A stretch of DNA of 64,000 bases from Campylobacter porcelli. GTDB taxonomy: Bacteria; Campylobacterota; Campylobacteria; Campylobacterales; Campylobacteraceae. Location: positions 372,001-436,000 of the forward strand of contig NZ_CP018789.1 in assembly GCF_002139855.1 (NCBI RefSeq), read 5' to 3'. The position numbers were made by a program, and so were the translations under genes. Below are positions 1 through 9,617 of the stretch, one piece after another. The notes beneath the pieces were generated by a model. The model searched no databases. It worked only from the letters and a program-made list of their open reading frames with translations, and was not told the DNA's origin. How positions within the stretch are numbered: the stretch's first letter is position 1; each line of letters opens with the position of its first letter.

Positions 1-1353
1 TTAAATTCCCTAGCTGATAAGGCACTACAAAGTGGAGAAAAATTTGGCTCTAAAGAGATTAAAAATCCTAAAAGCATATTTTTAGAGTATATCAGTGCTA
101 ATCCTACTGGTCCATTGCATATAGGCCATGTGCGTGGTGCTGTTTATGGTGATACATTAGCTAGAGTGGCTAGACATATTGGTATGGGCGTGCATACTGA
201 GTATTATATAAATGATGCTGGTAATCAAATAGACCTACTTGGTATCTCTATCTCTCTTAGGGCGCGTGAAATTTTGTTTAATGAAAGTGTAGAGTATCCG
301 CCAAAGTATTATAGGGGAGATTATATTGATGAGTTAGCTAAGGAGGCTTATGAGAGATTTGGTAAGGATATTTTTGACTCCAGTCGCAACCTTGAATTAG
401 CTGAATTTGCTAAGGATAGGGTACTTGAGATTATAAAAAAAGATCTAGCAGACGCTGGCATTACTATCGATAATTGGGCGAGTGAGAAATCTTATTATAG
501 TGAGTTAGAGCCAACTCTTAAGCGTTTAGAAAAAAGCGGTGAAATATATAAAAAAGATGAAACAACCTATATCGCTTCTACTAAGCTTGGCGATGATAGT
601 GATAGGGTTGTCGTGCGAAGTGATGGTCGCCCTACATATCTAGCTGGTGATATAATCTATCATAATATTAAATTTTCTAATGAATATGATACTTATATAA
701 ATATTTGGGGTGCTGACCATCACGGCTATATCGCTAGATTAAAGGCTGCTATACATTTTCTTGGTTATGATGAGAGTAAGCTTGAAGTGATTTTAATGCA
801 GATGGTAAGCCTTTTAAAAGATGGTAAGCCTTTTAAAATGAGTAAGAGAGCTGGGACTTCTGTGCTGATGAGTGATATTTTAGCTGAGATTGGTAGTGAT
901 GCTTTGAGATTTATATTTATCTCTAAGGCTAACAGCTCAAGCCTTGAGTTTGATATTGATGAGTTAAAAAAGCAAGATAGCTCAAATCCAGTATTTTATA
1001 TCAACTACGCCCACGCTAGAATAAATCAGATTTTTACAAAAGCGGGTAAAACCCCTGCAGATGTAGCTAATGTATCTTTAGCAAATTTAAGCGATGAGGG
1101 TAAAAATCTGCTATTTGAAGCACTGATTATGCCTGAAATTTTAGAAGATGCACTAAACCAAAGAAGTTTGCATAAAATCCCAGATTATCTAAAATTCCTT
1201 AGTGCGAGTTTTCATAAATTCTATAATGAAAATAGGGTTGTAGGTAGCCAAAATGAGAATGAGCTTTTAAAGCTATTTAGCGTTGTAGCGCTAAGTATCA
1301 AAGTGGCGTTAAATTTAATGGGGATAAAAGCTAAAGATATAATGGAAAATTAA
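1..1353 (+). CDS. argS: Arginyl-tRNA synthetase, 5'-truncated by window edge
   Basis: This is a class I aminoacyl-tRNA synthetase that charges tRNA-Arg. The frame is open from base 1, so the gene begins before the window. The signature SANPTGPLHIGH is read at about 91-126, upstream of the first Met-like codon, so the frame must not be trimmed to an internal start. A KMSKR-type motif (FKMSKRAGT) lies near 832-858. The C-terminal anticodon-binding helical domain ends at the TAA at 1353. It faces rsfS across a bidirectional terminator. Identification is from the family motifs. Confidence 0.97.
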   Translation, partial: LNSLADKALQSGEKFGSKEIKNPKSIFLEYISANPTGPLHIGHVRGAVYGDTLARVARHIGMGVHTEYYINDAGNQIDLLGISISLRAREILFNESVEYPPKYYRGDYIDELAKEAYERFGKDIFDSSRNLELAEFAKDRVLEIIKKDLADAGITIDNWASEKSYYSELEPTLKRLEKSGEIYKKDETTYIASTKLGDDSDRVVVRSDGRPTYLAGDIIYHNIKFSNEYDTYINIWGADHHGYIARLKAAIHFLGYDESKLEVILMQMVSLLKDGKPFKMSKRAGTSVLMSDILAEIGSDALRFIFISKANSSSLEFDIDELKKQDSSNPVFYINYAHARINQIFTKAGKTPADVANVSLANLSDEGKNLLFEALIMPEILEDALNQRSLHKIPDYLKFLSASFHKFYNENRVVGSQNENELLKLFSVVALSIKVALNLMGIKAKDIMEN

Positions 1354-1359
1354 GCGAAT

Positions 1360-1394
1360 TTAAGCCAAATTAGATTAATTTCTATTTGGCTTAA
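1360..1394. terminator. Bidirectional terminator hairpin between argS and rsfS
   Basis: An 11-bp inverted repeat (TTAAGCCAAAT at 1360-1370, ATTTGGCTTAA at 1384-1394) sits in the 48-bp gap between two convergent genes. It is AT-rich with flanking A/T runs, so it could serve both directions. Seen directly; function is inferred. Confidence 0.7.
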
Positions 1395-1401
1395 GCTAGA
1401 T

Positions 1402-1728
1402 TTACTTAGATTTTATATTTAGCTCTTTTAAGAACTCTTCGATATTGTATTTTGCTCTATAAGTCTCACTCATAAGGTGGATCATTATATCTCCTAGGTC
1501 TATTACTATCCAGTCATCGCTACTTTCTACACCTAAGAACTCCTCCCCAACTGGCTTTAGCTCACTTTTTAAATCATCAAGCAAGGCAAATCCGTGCCTT
1601 GGGGCTAAAGTGGTTGCTACAACTACAAATTTACTAAGATAATCTCTACCTTGCATATCTATAATTTCGATATTTTCAGCCTTTTTATCATCTAATATTT
1701 TAACAATTCTATTTACTCTATTTTGCAT
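1402..1728 (-). CDS. rsfS: Ribosome silencing factor RsfS
   Basis: Small protein of the RsfS/Iojap (DUF143) family. The family binds ribosomal protein L14 and blocks subunit joining in starvation. The frame contains the family landmarks DMQGRDYLSKFVVVAT and the DWIVIDLGDIMIHLMS stretch. I chose ATG 1728 (108 aa) over the longer Met at 1755 because AAGGAT lies 4-5 nt upstream of it and family proteins begin close to this point. It overlaps the 3' end of nadD by about 11 nt, so the pair is translationally linked. Confidence 0.93.
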   Translation of the reverse strand: MQNRVNRIVKILDDKKAENIEIIDMQGRDYLSKFVVVATTLAPRHGFALLDDLKSELKPVGEEFLGVESSDDWIVIDLGDIMIHLMSETYRAKYNIEEFLKELNIKSK

Positions 1729-2266
1729 TTGTATCCTTGTAAAATTTTTTAACACTATCTAAAATAGTATTTGGAATTTGGTCGAAATCCAGCTTGGACT
1801 TAATCTTTGAAGATGAGATTTTAACATTTATATCCAGTTTTTGCAAATTTGGCTTAATTTCAATCCCATCTCTGCTAGCTACTACAAAGCTTACAATTTT
1901 ATCAAGCTCATCAAATTTATGCCATTTATGCAGATTTTCTAGCTGGTCAGCGCCGATTATTAGATAAATTTTATTAGCGTTTAATTTATCTTTAAAGTAT
2001 TTAACGCTATCTATAGTATAAACTGCTTTGTTTTGACGAATTTCATAGTCGCTTACTATGATTTTGCTATCTAAATTTAGCCACAAATCCTTACACCACT
2101 CAAGCCTTAGAAGCGGCGGCGCACTAAATTTACTCTTAAATGGGCTTAGAAATGTTGGAATAATGATAAGTTTATCAATATTTAAACTATTTAACGCTGA
2201 TTTTACAATCATATCATGACCAAAATGCGGTGGGTCGAAACTTCCACCAAAAATGGCTATATTCAA
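1718..2266 (-). CDS. nadD: Nicotinate-nucleotide adenylyltransferase
   Basis: NadD transfers AMP to nicotinate mononucleotide in NAD biosynthesis. The nucleotidyltransferase signature GGSFDPPHFGH is at residues 7-17. The C-terminal ISSSKIK, equivalent to the ISSTxIR motif, is near residue 150. The 182-aa length is normal. The start at 2266 lies head-to-head with gapA, leaving about 60 bp for both promoters. rsfS follows with a short overlap, the usual Campylobacter pair. Confidence 0.96.
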   Translation of the reverse strand: MNIAIFGGSFDPPHFGHDMIVKSALNSLNIDKLIIIPTFLSPFKSKFSAPPLLRLEWCKDLWLNLDSKIIVSDYEIRQNKAVYTIDSVKYFKDKLNANKIYLIIGADQLENLHKWHKFDELDKIVSFVVASRDGIEIKPNLQKLDINVKISSSKIKSKLDFDQIPNTILDSVKKFYKDTNAK

Positions 2267-2288
2267 TTTTTTTTAACCTTTTTTTTAG

Positions 2289-2294
2289 TAAAAT
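2289..2294 (+). promoter_or_regulatory. Probable -10 box of the gapA operon
   Basis: TAAAAT follows a long T-rich stretch about 32 nt before the gapA start codon, with AAGGA at 2316-2320 as ribosome binding site. T-rich upstream sequence in place of a -35 box is typical of Campylobacter sigma70 promoters. Inferred from position only. Confidence 0.45.
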
Positions 2295-2325
2295 AAGCCC
2301 TAATTATACCCAAAAAAGGATAAAA

Positions 2326-3321
2326 ATGGCACTTAAAATAGCAATCAATGGCTTTGGAAGAATTGGCAGATGTGCTGCTAGGATTATACTTAATAACCCA
2401 GCAGAGTATGAATTATCTATTATTAACGACACTGCTGAGCGTAAAATGACTAGGTATTTGCTAAAGTATGATACCGTTCATGGCGAATTTAATCAAGATG
2501 TAGAGGTCTTAAATGATGACTATATCGCTATTAATGGTAAAAAAATTAGAGTTTATAGCACACGAGATATAAATGATATGGATTTAAGTGGAATAGATGT
2601 AGTATTAGAGTGCACAGGTAAATTTCTAACAAAAGAGAAGTGCCAAGCCTACATCGCAAGAGGCGCTAAAAAAGTAGTTATGAGTGCTCCTGCTAAAGAT
2701 GATACTCCAACATTTGTTTTAGGTGTAAATTCAGATAAATACGAAGGTCAAACCATCATATCAAATGCTAGTTGCACCACCAACTGCCTTGGTCCAGTAA
2801 CTAGAGTATTAGAAGATCTTTATGGCATAAAAAAGGGCTTAATGACTACAATCCACGCCTACACAAACGGCCAAAGTCTAGTAGATGTAAAATGTAGAGA
2901 TTTTAGACGCTCTAGAGCAGCAGCGGTAAATATGATCCCTACAAGCACAGGAGCAGCAAAGGCTATGAAGTTAGTAATGCCTAGCCTAGATGGCAAACTT
3001 CACGGACAAAGCGTTAGAGTTCCTGTGCCAAATGTATCGATTGTGGATTTGACCGCTGTGCTTGAGAAAAATGTAACAAAAGATGAGCTAAATAGTGCAT
3101 TTGTAGAGGCTAGTAAGGGTAGTTTAAAAGGCATTATGGCAGTAGATTTTGATGAGAGGGTTAGTGGAGATTTTATCACTTCTAGCTACTCAAGTATAGT
3201 CGCAGCTGACCTTACTCAAGTAATTTGTGGAGATATGATAAAGGTAATGGCGTGGTATGATAATGAGTGGGGCTATAGCAACCGCTTAGTAGAGATGGCT
3301 AAATTTATAAGTGAGAAGTGA
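2326..3321 (+). CDS. gapA: Glyceraldehyde-3-phosphate dehydrogenase (type I)
   Basis: Phosphorylating GAPDH, 331 aa. The N-terminal Rossmann motif INGFGRIGR is at residues 7-15 and the catalytic motif NASCTTNC places the active-site Cys at residue 150. The frame is open further upstream to 2230, but that extension overlaps nadD and does not resemble the family. ATG 2326 has AAGGA 5 nt upstream and starts exactly where GAPDH starts. It is the first gene of gapA-pgk-tpiA-fabI. Campylobacter lacks 6-phosphofructokinase, so this enzyme is usually thought to serve gluconeogenesis. Confidence 0.98.
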   Translation: MALKIAINGFGRIGRCAARIILNNPAEYELSIINDTAERKMTRYLLKYDTVHGEFNQDVEVLNDDYIAINGKKIRVYSTRDINDMDLSGIDVVLECTGKFLTKEKCQAYIARGAKKVVMSAPAKDDTPTFVLGVNSDKYEGQTIISNASCTTNCLGPVTRVLEDLYGIKKGLMTTIHAYTNGQSLVDVKCRDFRRSRAAAVNMIPTSTGAAKAMKLVMPSLDGKLHGQSVRVPVPNVSIVDLTAVLEKNVTKDELNSAFVEASKGSLKGIMAVDFDERVSGDFITSSYSSIVAADLTQVICGDMIKVMAWYDNEWGYSNRLVEMAKFISEK

Positions 3322-3322
3322 T

Positions 3323-4527
3323 ATGAGTGAGATAATTTCTATAAAAGATATTGATTTTAAAAGTGGTAGCAAAGTTCTTGTAAGGTGTGATTTTAACACT
3401 CCTATGGATGAATTTAATAACATCACAGATGATAGGAGAATTCGCTCAGTTATCCCAACTATAAGATATATTCTAGACCAGGGTTGCTCTGTGATTTTAG
3501 CAAGTCATTTAGGACGCCCAAAAAATGGCTACGAAGAGAAATATTCACTTCTACCAGTGGCTAAAAGACTTGGTAGATTGATGGATAGAGAGATTAAATT
3601 TGCTCATGATGTAATCGGTCATGATGCCAAAGAAAAGGTAGAAAAATTACAAGCTGGAGAGATATTATTATTAGAAAATTTACGCTTTGAAAAGGGCGAG
3701 ACAAAAGATGATGCAAATTTAGCTAAATCTCTTAGCGAGTTAGCTGATTACTTTATTAATGATGCGTTTGGCGTGTGTCACAGAGCGCACTCTAGCGTGC
3801 ATTCGATTACTAATTATTTTGATAACGAGCATAAAGCGGCTGGATTTTTGCTGATTAAAGAGATTGAATTTGGCCAAAATCTAATCCGCCATCCAAGTCG
3901 GCCATTTGTCGCAGTTACAGGCGGATCAAAGGTAAGTGGTAAGCTACAAGCCCTAACTAATCTACTTCCACGCATTGATAAGCTCATCATCGGCGGCGGT
4001 ATGGCATTTACATTTTTAAAGGCTTTGGGTGAGAATATCGGAAACTCACTTTTGGAAGAGGAGCTTGTAGAAGAAGCGGCAAATATCCTTAAAAAGGGTC
4101 GTGAGCTAGGAGTTAAAATTTATTTGCCAGTTGATGTGGTGGCAGCTCAAAGCTTTAGCAATGATAGTGCGATCAAGTATGTCCCAGTCCAAGAAATTCC
4201 AAATGGCTGGATGGGGCTTGATATTGGGCCAGCTAGCGTGAAGCTATTTAAAGAAGCTATTGCTGATGCTCAAACCATATGGTGGAATGGGCCTATGGGG
4301 GTCTTTGAGATGGATAAATTTAGCAAAGGTAGTATAAAAATGAGCCACGCTATTGGCGAGAGCTTTGCAACCACAGTAGTAGGTGGTGGCGATACGGCCG
4401 ATGTGGTCGAGAGAGCTGGAGATACTGATGAGATGACCTTTATCTCCACTGGTGGTGGAGCTAGTCTTGAGCTTATAGAGGGCAAGGAGCTGCCTGGAGT
4501 TAGAGTGCTTTTAAGAGAAGATGGTCT

Positions 4528-4531
<4 letters not shown>
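3323..4531 (+). CDS. pgk: Phosphoglycerate kinase
   Basis: Reversible 3-phosphoglycerate/1,3-bisphosphoglycerate kinase, 402 aa. The substrate-binding [12 protein letters not shown] and the SHLGRPK motif are at the N-terminus. The nucleotide-binding GGGMAFTF and the C-terminal [11 protein letters not shown] and [13 protein letters not shown] motifs are all present. ATG 3323 begins one base after the gapA stop (gapA TGA 3319-3321), giving tight coupling. An upstream in-frame Met at 3311 would lie inside gapA. Confidence 0.98.
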
Positions 4532-6020
<1,489 letters not shown>

Positions 6021-6050
6021 ATTTAAAAATATTGAGTTAAATTTTTAAAT
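6021..6050 (+). terminator. AT-only hairpin after fabI
   Basis: ATTTAAAAAT (6021-6030) and ATTTTTAAAT (6041-6050) form a 10-bp inverted repeat directly after the fabI stop. It contains no G or C pairs, so it is weak; it may end the operon or be chance in AT-rich DNA. Confidence 0.35.
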
Positions 6051-6088
6051 TAGATTTGTATATAAATTTAAAACTAAGTTGGATATAT

Positions 6089-6125
6089 TCTTTAAAGTAA
6101 TAGTCTGAATTTGCTACTTTAAAGA
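6089..6125. repeat. Inverted repeat between fabI and the PRTase cassette
   Basis: TCTTTAAAGTA at 6089-6099 is mirrored by TACTTTAAAGA at 6115-6125 (11 bp, 15-nt loop). It is not followed by a T-run. It could be a processed hairpin, a regulatory operator for the downstream cassette, or the boundary of the transferred segment. The rest of 6021-6214 shows no convincing gene. Confidence 0.5.
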
Positions 6126-6214
6126 ATTGTAAAATAGTTAAATTTATTTAGAAATTATTAAGATTTTAAGCAATAAAGCCTGATTAGCAATGCATAAAAA
6201 TAGGGGTGGATTTT

Positions 6215-6333
6215 ATGGAGTATTATACATTAAATGGAAATTAGAAAGGCGGATGGGCGTTAGATTTGCACACTATAAGTAGTGAGCCTTTAGGGGGGGG
6301 CGTTATAATACTACACATACAGAAATAGGTCGT
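6215..6333 (+). pseudogene. Broken 5' end of the phosphoribosyltransferase gene (amber codon plus G8 frameshift)
   Basis: ATG 6215 has a strong ribosome binding site (AGGGGTGGA) 5 nt upstream and reads MEYYTLNGN, then TAG at 6242-6244. Without a break the same frame continues KGGWALDLHTISSEPLGG into a run of eight G (6293-6300). After the G-run the coding sense moves to the frame of the downstream gene (RYNTTHTEIGRMIYDLKY). One extra G (G9) would join the two frames. This is the expected N-terminal part of the phosphoribosyltransferase at 6334. The current allele therefore carries two lesions, a nonsense codon and an out-of-frame G tract. Confidence 0.7.
6293..6300 (+). repeat. Homopolymeric G8 tract, candidate slippage site
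   Basis: Eight consecutive G in an AT-rich genome. In Campylobacter, tracts of 8 or more G/C inside coding sequence are the usual basis of phase variation by slipped-strand mispairing. Here tract length decides whether the upstream frame joins the downstream one; G9 would be in frame. Confidence 0.7.
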
Positions 6334-6804
6334 ATGATTTACGATTTAAAATACAATAATTTAATCTCTCTTGATGACAAGATAAAATTAGCTGAAAAGT
6401 TAGCAACCATCGCTGTTGATTTTTTAAATAGTAAGATTATGGTTGCTCCATATATATGGGTTATAGTACCAGCTCCAGCTTCAAAAGATAGAGAAATACA
6501 GCCGTTGTATTTGTTGGCTGATAGAGTGGCTTATTTGCTTAATAAAGCGATTGATTTTGACTATATTAAAAAAATAAAAAATACTGATGAATTAAAATCC
6601 ATAGATGATCCAGATGAGAGAGCTAGAATTTTAAAAGATGCTTTTAGATGCGATAAGAGATATAAAAATAAAAAAATTTTACTAATTGATGATTTGTTTA
6701 GAAGTGGTGCTACTTTAAACGAAATTACAAAAACACTTTATACACAAGGTGAAGTTAATAATGTGTATGCTTTATGCTTTACAAAAACTAGGAGCAAAAG
6801 ATGA
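6334..6804 (+). CDS. Phosphoribosyltransferase (ComF-like) domain protein, N-terminus missing
   Basis: 156 aa as read from ATG 6334. The PRPP-binding motif LLIDDLFRSGAT is at about residues 116-127, preceded by VIVPAPASKDREIQPLYLLADRVA, the segment that normally builds the purine/pyrimidine phosphoribosyltransferase core. The family N-terminus lies upstream in other frames (6215-6333), so this start is internal and no good ribosome binding site precedes it. The gene overlaps the SLOG-fold gene by 4 nt (ATGA). Such PRTase/SLOG pairs are known as nucleotide-centred conflict or signalling modules, but the substrate is unknown. Functional only if the 5' lesions are bypassed. Confidence 0.75.
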   Translation: MIYDLKYNNLISLDDKIKLAEKLATIAVDFLNSKIMVAPYIWVIVPAPASKDREIQPLYLLADRVAYLLNKAIDFDYIKKIKNTDELKSIDDPDERARILKDAFRCDKRYKNKKILLIDDLFRSGATLNEITKTLYTQGEVNNVYALCFTKTRSKR

Positions 6805-7574
6805 ATAATGAAAAAGTTTTTATTTCTGGGTCAATATCTATAAAAAAATTACCCGATATAGCTAAAGAAACCTTAGATAAAATAATTTATAATAATTTTG
6901 AAATTTTGGTTGGAGATGCTGCTGGTATAGATACATTAATTCAAGAATATTGTAATAGAAAAAATTATGATAATATCACAGTATGCTACATAGGTGATGA
7001 ACCAAGAAATTTGGTAGATCCAGATTTTAAAACAAAAAAAGTAAATATTCAAGAACAAGATAAAACAGAAATAGAAAAATTAACACGAAAAGATATAAAA
7101 ATGACAGAATACTGCACTTATTCTTTTGTAATATGGGATGAAAAGAGTAGCGGCAGTTATGAAAATATAATGCGTGCATTAAACGCAAAAAAATTTGTCA
7201 AAGTATGTTTGACAAAATCTCAAAAGTATTGTAATTCAAAAGAAGATAATTTTAAAAATAATATTGAAAATATATACACCGAGAATACAGGAATTAAAAA
7301 AGAAAAATTTATTGAATTGCTTAGGCAATCAAATCCTGATAACCCAAATTTGAAAAATACTAAAAAATTTAATGAGTTTTTAGTAAAAAATAAAATAGTT
7401 AAAAAAGATGAAAATGACAAATATATCCCAGCAGATGAATACAAAAAATATTTTATTGAAAAACGATCCAAAGGAAAATTTGTTAGCTATAATTTTACAA
7501 ATAAGTTATACGCAACTATAGAAGAACTTATCAAAAAAGACCATCCAATCCAAAACTCATTTGATAATTTTTAA
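6801..7574 (+). CDS. SLOG-fold (Rossmann-like nucleotide-binding) protein
   Basis: 257 aa. The N-terminal third has SLOG/DprA-like landmarks: a first strand ending in the glycine motif FISGSISI (residues 7-14) and the ILVGDAAGIDTLIQEY loop-helix (35-50), the expected nucleotide- or nucleotide-sugar-binding site. The lysine-rich C-terminal 100 residues are not recognised and may form an effector or DNA-binding part. No signal peptide or membrane segment. It is translationally coupled to the phosphoribosyltransferase. SLOG proteins often act in ligand-sensing or ligand-producing conflict systems; that role here is inferred from family and location beside CRISPR. Confidence 0.7.
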   Translation: MNNEKVFISGSISIKKLPDIAKETLDKIIYNNFEILVGDAAGIDTLIQEYCNRKNYDNITVCYIGDEPRNLVDPDFKTKKVNIQEQDKTEIEKLTRKDIKMTEYCTYSFVIWDEKSSGSYENIMRALNAKKFVKVCLTKSQKYCNSKEDNFKNNIENIYTENTGIKKEKFIELLRQSNPDNPNLKNTKKFNEFLVKNKIVKKDENDKYIPADEYKKYFIEKRSKGKFVSYNFTNKLYATIEELIKKDHPIQNSFDNF

Positions 7575-7591
7575 GGATTTATTAATCAACA

Positions 7592-7628
7592 GTTTCAAAC
7601 CGAGTTGGTTTATGGTATAATTGGCAAG
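7592..7628 (+). repeat. Solitary CRISPR repeat
   Basis: 37 nt matching the array repeat in crRNA orientation (begins GTTTCAAACCGAGTTGG) with two mismatches near the 3' end. It contains an extended -10 element TGGTATAAT at 7613-7621. No second repeat follows, so there is no array here. It may be an empty array end, or a relic of the duplication that made the inverted modules. Confidence 0.85.
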
Positions 7629-7743
7629 AATCAAATTTAGCCTATTTTATGGGTATTTGGTAGCGGTAAAGGGGTTTAATTTCTCCACTTTTAAAAAATT
7701 GCTAAAATAGGCAAATTTGTGGAAAAATTTAGATAAATCCTAC

Positions 7744-7822
7744 TTTGCAAATTATACTACAAACCAACTCTTTAGCGTTCACATAAAGGTATTAATAGAC
7801 CTGGGCAACTGCACCCCAGGTA
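7744..7822 (+). ncRNA. tracrRNA-like gene, copy 1 (probably decayed or weakly expressed)
   Basis: The anti-repeat at 7746-7770 pairs with the crRNA repeat over about 25 nt with one C-A mismatch and one wobble. It is followed by a small stem (CTTTA ... TAAAG) and a CCTGGG/CCCAGG hairpin at 7800-7820. Compared with copy 2, the -10 box TATAAT has become TAAATC (about 7733-7738) and the 7 nt that form the upper GCC/GGC stem are lost. It runs convergently into the 3' end of cas4. It could be driven by the promoter inside the solitary repeat, or be silent. Confidence 0.6.
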
Positions 7823-7823
7823 T

Positions 7824-8390
7824 CTACTCTCTATCATCGCAATAGTTCTTAAATTCACACTGTATACACGCTGCTATACTAGCATTACTATGTGGAAAAA
7901 TCTCTTGATCTATCATCTTTTTAATACTGTTTATAACCTTATCAAATTTGATTAAATCATCATTTGTAATATCAAATATTTTAAATTTAAGATTATTGCT
8001 ACAAATCAACATTATTTTAGAAAACGGCTTATTAAGATATTTACTGGCTAATATTGAGTATGCTATGAGCTGCATTTTGGCTCCAGTGCTTAATATGGGT
8101 TTATTTTGATTTTTATATTCTGCTACTATAATTTCATCTTTGCACTCTATTACTAAATCTGCTATACCGCTCATAGATAAATCTTGTAGATATAAATTAT
8201 TATATACTTTTATAATTGGTAGTTTAAATTTAAGAAATTTTCTACTTTTAAATAGCTCATTTTGTCTATTATGGTATTGTGTGCCTAGGCTGACATACTC
8301 TGGATATAGTGGCTTAATATCACAAAATGTATAAAAGTATAAAATTCTAGGGCAAAATATAAATTGCCGAATATGACTTATTAAAATCAT
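7824..8390 (-). CDS. cas4: CRISPR-associated exonuclease Cas4
   Basis: 188 aa RecB-like nuclease with an iron-sulphur cluster. Cysteines C13, C175, C178 and C184 give the Cas4 cluster pattern. The nuclease core shows H40, D78 (SGIADLVIE), E91 and K93 (VAEYKN), then the QLIAYSILA motif. Cas4 trims prespacers and selects PAM-containing ends during adaptation. Its presence beside cas9, cas1 and cas2 is the hallmark of subtype II-B. It begins directly after the cas2 stop. Confidence 0.95.
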   Translation of the reverse strand: MILISHIRQFIFCPRILYFYTFCDIKPLYPEYVSLGTQYHNRQNELFKSRKFLKFKLPIIKVYNNLYLQDLSMSGIADLVIECKDEIIVAEYKNQNKPILSTGAKMQLIAYSILASKYLNKPFSKIMLICSNNLKFKIFDITNDDLIKFDKVINSIKKMIDQEIFPHSNASIAACIQCEFKNYCDDRE

Positions 8391-8660
8391 CTAAATAATC
8401 TCATATGATTTACTCTTAAAATACTCTTTACTATAACCTAAGGTATCATCGATATCTAAATTTACAGAAGTTATAATAGCCTTATCGCTCTTTGAGCAAT
8501 GTCTATGCAAAAGTGCTTTAATAGCGATTTTATCAGCTTTGCTTAACTCGCCATAAAAGACTGATTTTTGCACAGGCAAAAGATTAAAATCCTTTAATCT
8601 CTCAAAAAGCTTGGTTCGGTTTTTATTATCTTCTATATCATAGCAGATTAAATATCGCAT
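8391..8660 (-). CDS. cas2: CRISPR-associated endoribonuclease Cas2
   Basis: 89 aa, with a ferredoxin-like fold expected. MRYLICYDIED at the N-terminus carries the conserved Asp (D8) after the first beta strand, and LLPVQKSVFYGELS is the typical second-strand region. Cas2 bridges two Cas1 dimers in the spacer integrase. It abuts cas1 and cas4 with no gap. Confidence 0.96.
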   Translation of the reverse strand: MRYLICYDIEDNKNRTKLFERLKDFNLLPVQKSVFYGELSKADKIAIKALLHRHCSKSDKAIITSVNLDIDDTLGYSKEYFKSKSYEII

Positions 8661-9617
8661 TTACCACCTAAATATATAAGATTTATACCTAGTATCGCCG
8701 CAAAAATATGCTGAAATTTTATAAATTTGACGCTGGATAATGCTCTCTAAGGTGAGCTTTTTATGGTTGTATATCAATTTTTTGTTTAGTGAATTTAATA
8801 TATTTGATGCTACTAACTTTTTTATTTGCATATTAAATTCGCCTTTTAATAGTGAGCGAATTTTGATGATATTTCTATCTACGACAAAACTTCTATACTC
8901 CTCCATAATATCCAGTGCTAAAGATGGTTTGGAGCTTCGCATAGTGTGTAAAACCCCAAAATATGGATTTAATCCAGCATTTATTATACTCTTATAAACT
9001 ATATTTAACAGTATGGCATAGCCGTAATTTAACGCTTGATTTGTGATTTCTGTGCTTTCTTTTTTAGTGCGATGCTCAAAGCTATCAGGCAAAAATGAGT
9101 TAAGCTTAAGAAAATCAAAATATCTACTAGCGGCATTTGCTTCTATGGTGAAAATTTCATTTATATCTTTTATTTGTAAGTTTCTTAGCATATTGATCGC
9201 CTTATCCAAGCTTTGAATAGTTATATCTTTTGACCTAAATTCTTGATTTCTAGAAAAATATAAAATAGTCGAGCGTTGATTTTTAATCTTACCAATTATT
9301 AATTCTTTGGCTAAACTTAACCCCTTGGCATTTTCTTTAGAGGCAAATTGTTGCTTTAAGATATTTACCCCTTTGTGCTCATATAGAGCATGTGTAGCGC
9401 TAAATGTGTTGAAATTTTGAAAAAATATCTTTATTCCACGCATACTACAAGCAAAAATCAAATCGCTAGAAATAGTTATGCCATTTGAATTTATAGATAT
9501 AGTTTTTAATGTTTTAAGGGCTATCTCTTTTATAATCTCTTTGTTTTGATATATTATAATTCTTTGAGATTTTAATCCTAAAAATAGCCCAAAACTATTA
9601 AGAACTAGATGTTTCAT
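8661..9617 (-). CDS. cas1: CRISPR-associated integrase Cas1
   Basis: 318 aa spacer integrase. The metal-binding triad is visible as E159 (FTIEANAAS), H224 (GVLHTMRSSKPSLALD) and D236. The start overlaps the 3' end of cas9 by 20 nt and the stop abuts cas2, so the four cas genes form one transcript. All catalytic residues are intact, so adaptation could be active. Confidence 0.97.
   Translation of the reverse strand: MKHLVLNSFGLFLGLKSQRIIIYQNKEIIKEIALKTLKTISINSNGITISSDLIFACSMRGIKIFFQNFNTFSATHALYEHKGVNILKQQFASKENAKGLSLAKELIIGKIKNQRSTILYFSRNQEFRSKDITIQSLDKAINMLRNLQIKDINEIFTIEANAASRYFDFLKLNSFLPDSFEHRTKKESTEITNQALNYGYAILLNIVYKSIINAGLNPYFGVLHTMRSSKPSLALDIMEEYRSFVVDRNIIKIRSLLKGEFNMQIKKLVASNILNSLNKKLIYNHKKLTLESIIQRQIYKISAYFCGDTRYKSYIFRW

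Larger units (their letters stand above)
7592..7822 (+). repeat. Inverted-repeat module, copy 1 (repeat, leader-like segment, tracrRNA-like)
   Basis: This 231-bp stretch is a near-copy, in opposite orientation, of 13489-13735. It consists of a CRISPR repeat (7592-7628), a conserved AT-rich segment containing GGGTATTTGGTAGCGGTAAA (7651-7670), and an anti-repeat plus hairpin (7744-7820). Differences from copy 2 are point changes and small deletions, mainly in the promoter and the 3' hairpin. The two copies bracket the whole cas operon and both point inward. Confidence 0.9.

Noticed and set aside
2230-2325. N-terminal extension of GapA
   Set aside because: It overlaps nadD, has no family similarity, and a good ribosome binding site precedes ATG 2326.
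4270-4485. Antisense reading frame inside pgk
   Set aside because: Mirror of a well-conserved gene with no ribosome binding site and a Ser/Pro-rich composition typical of shadow frames.
7592-7822. Second CRISPR array
   Set aside because: Only one full repeat occurs here; the similarity at 7746-7770 is the tracrRNA anti-repeat, not an array repeat.
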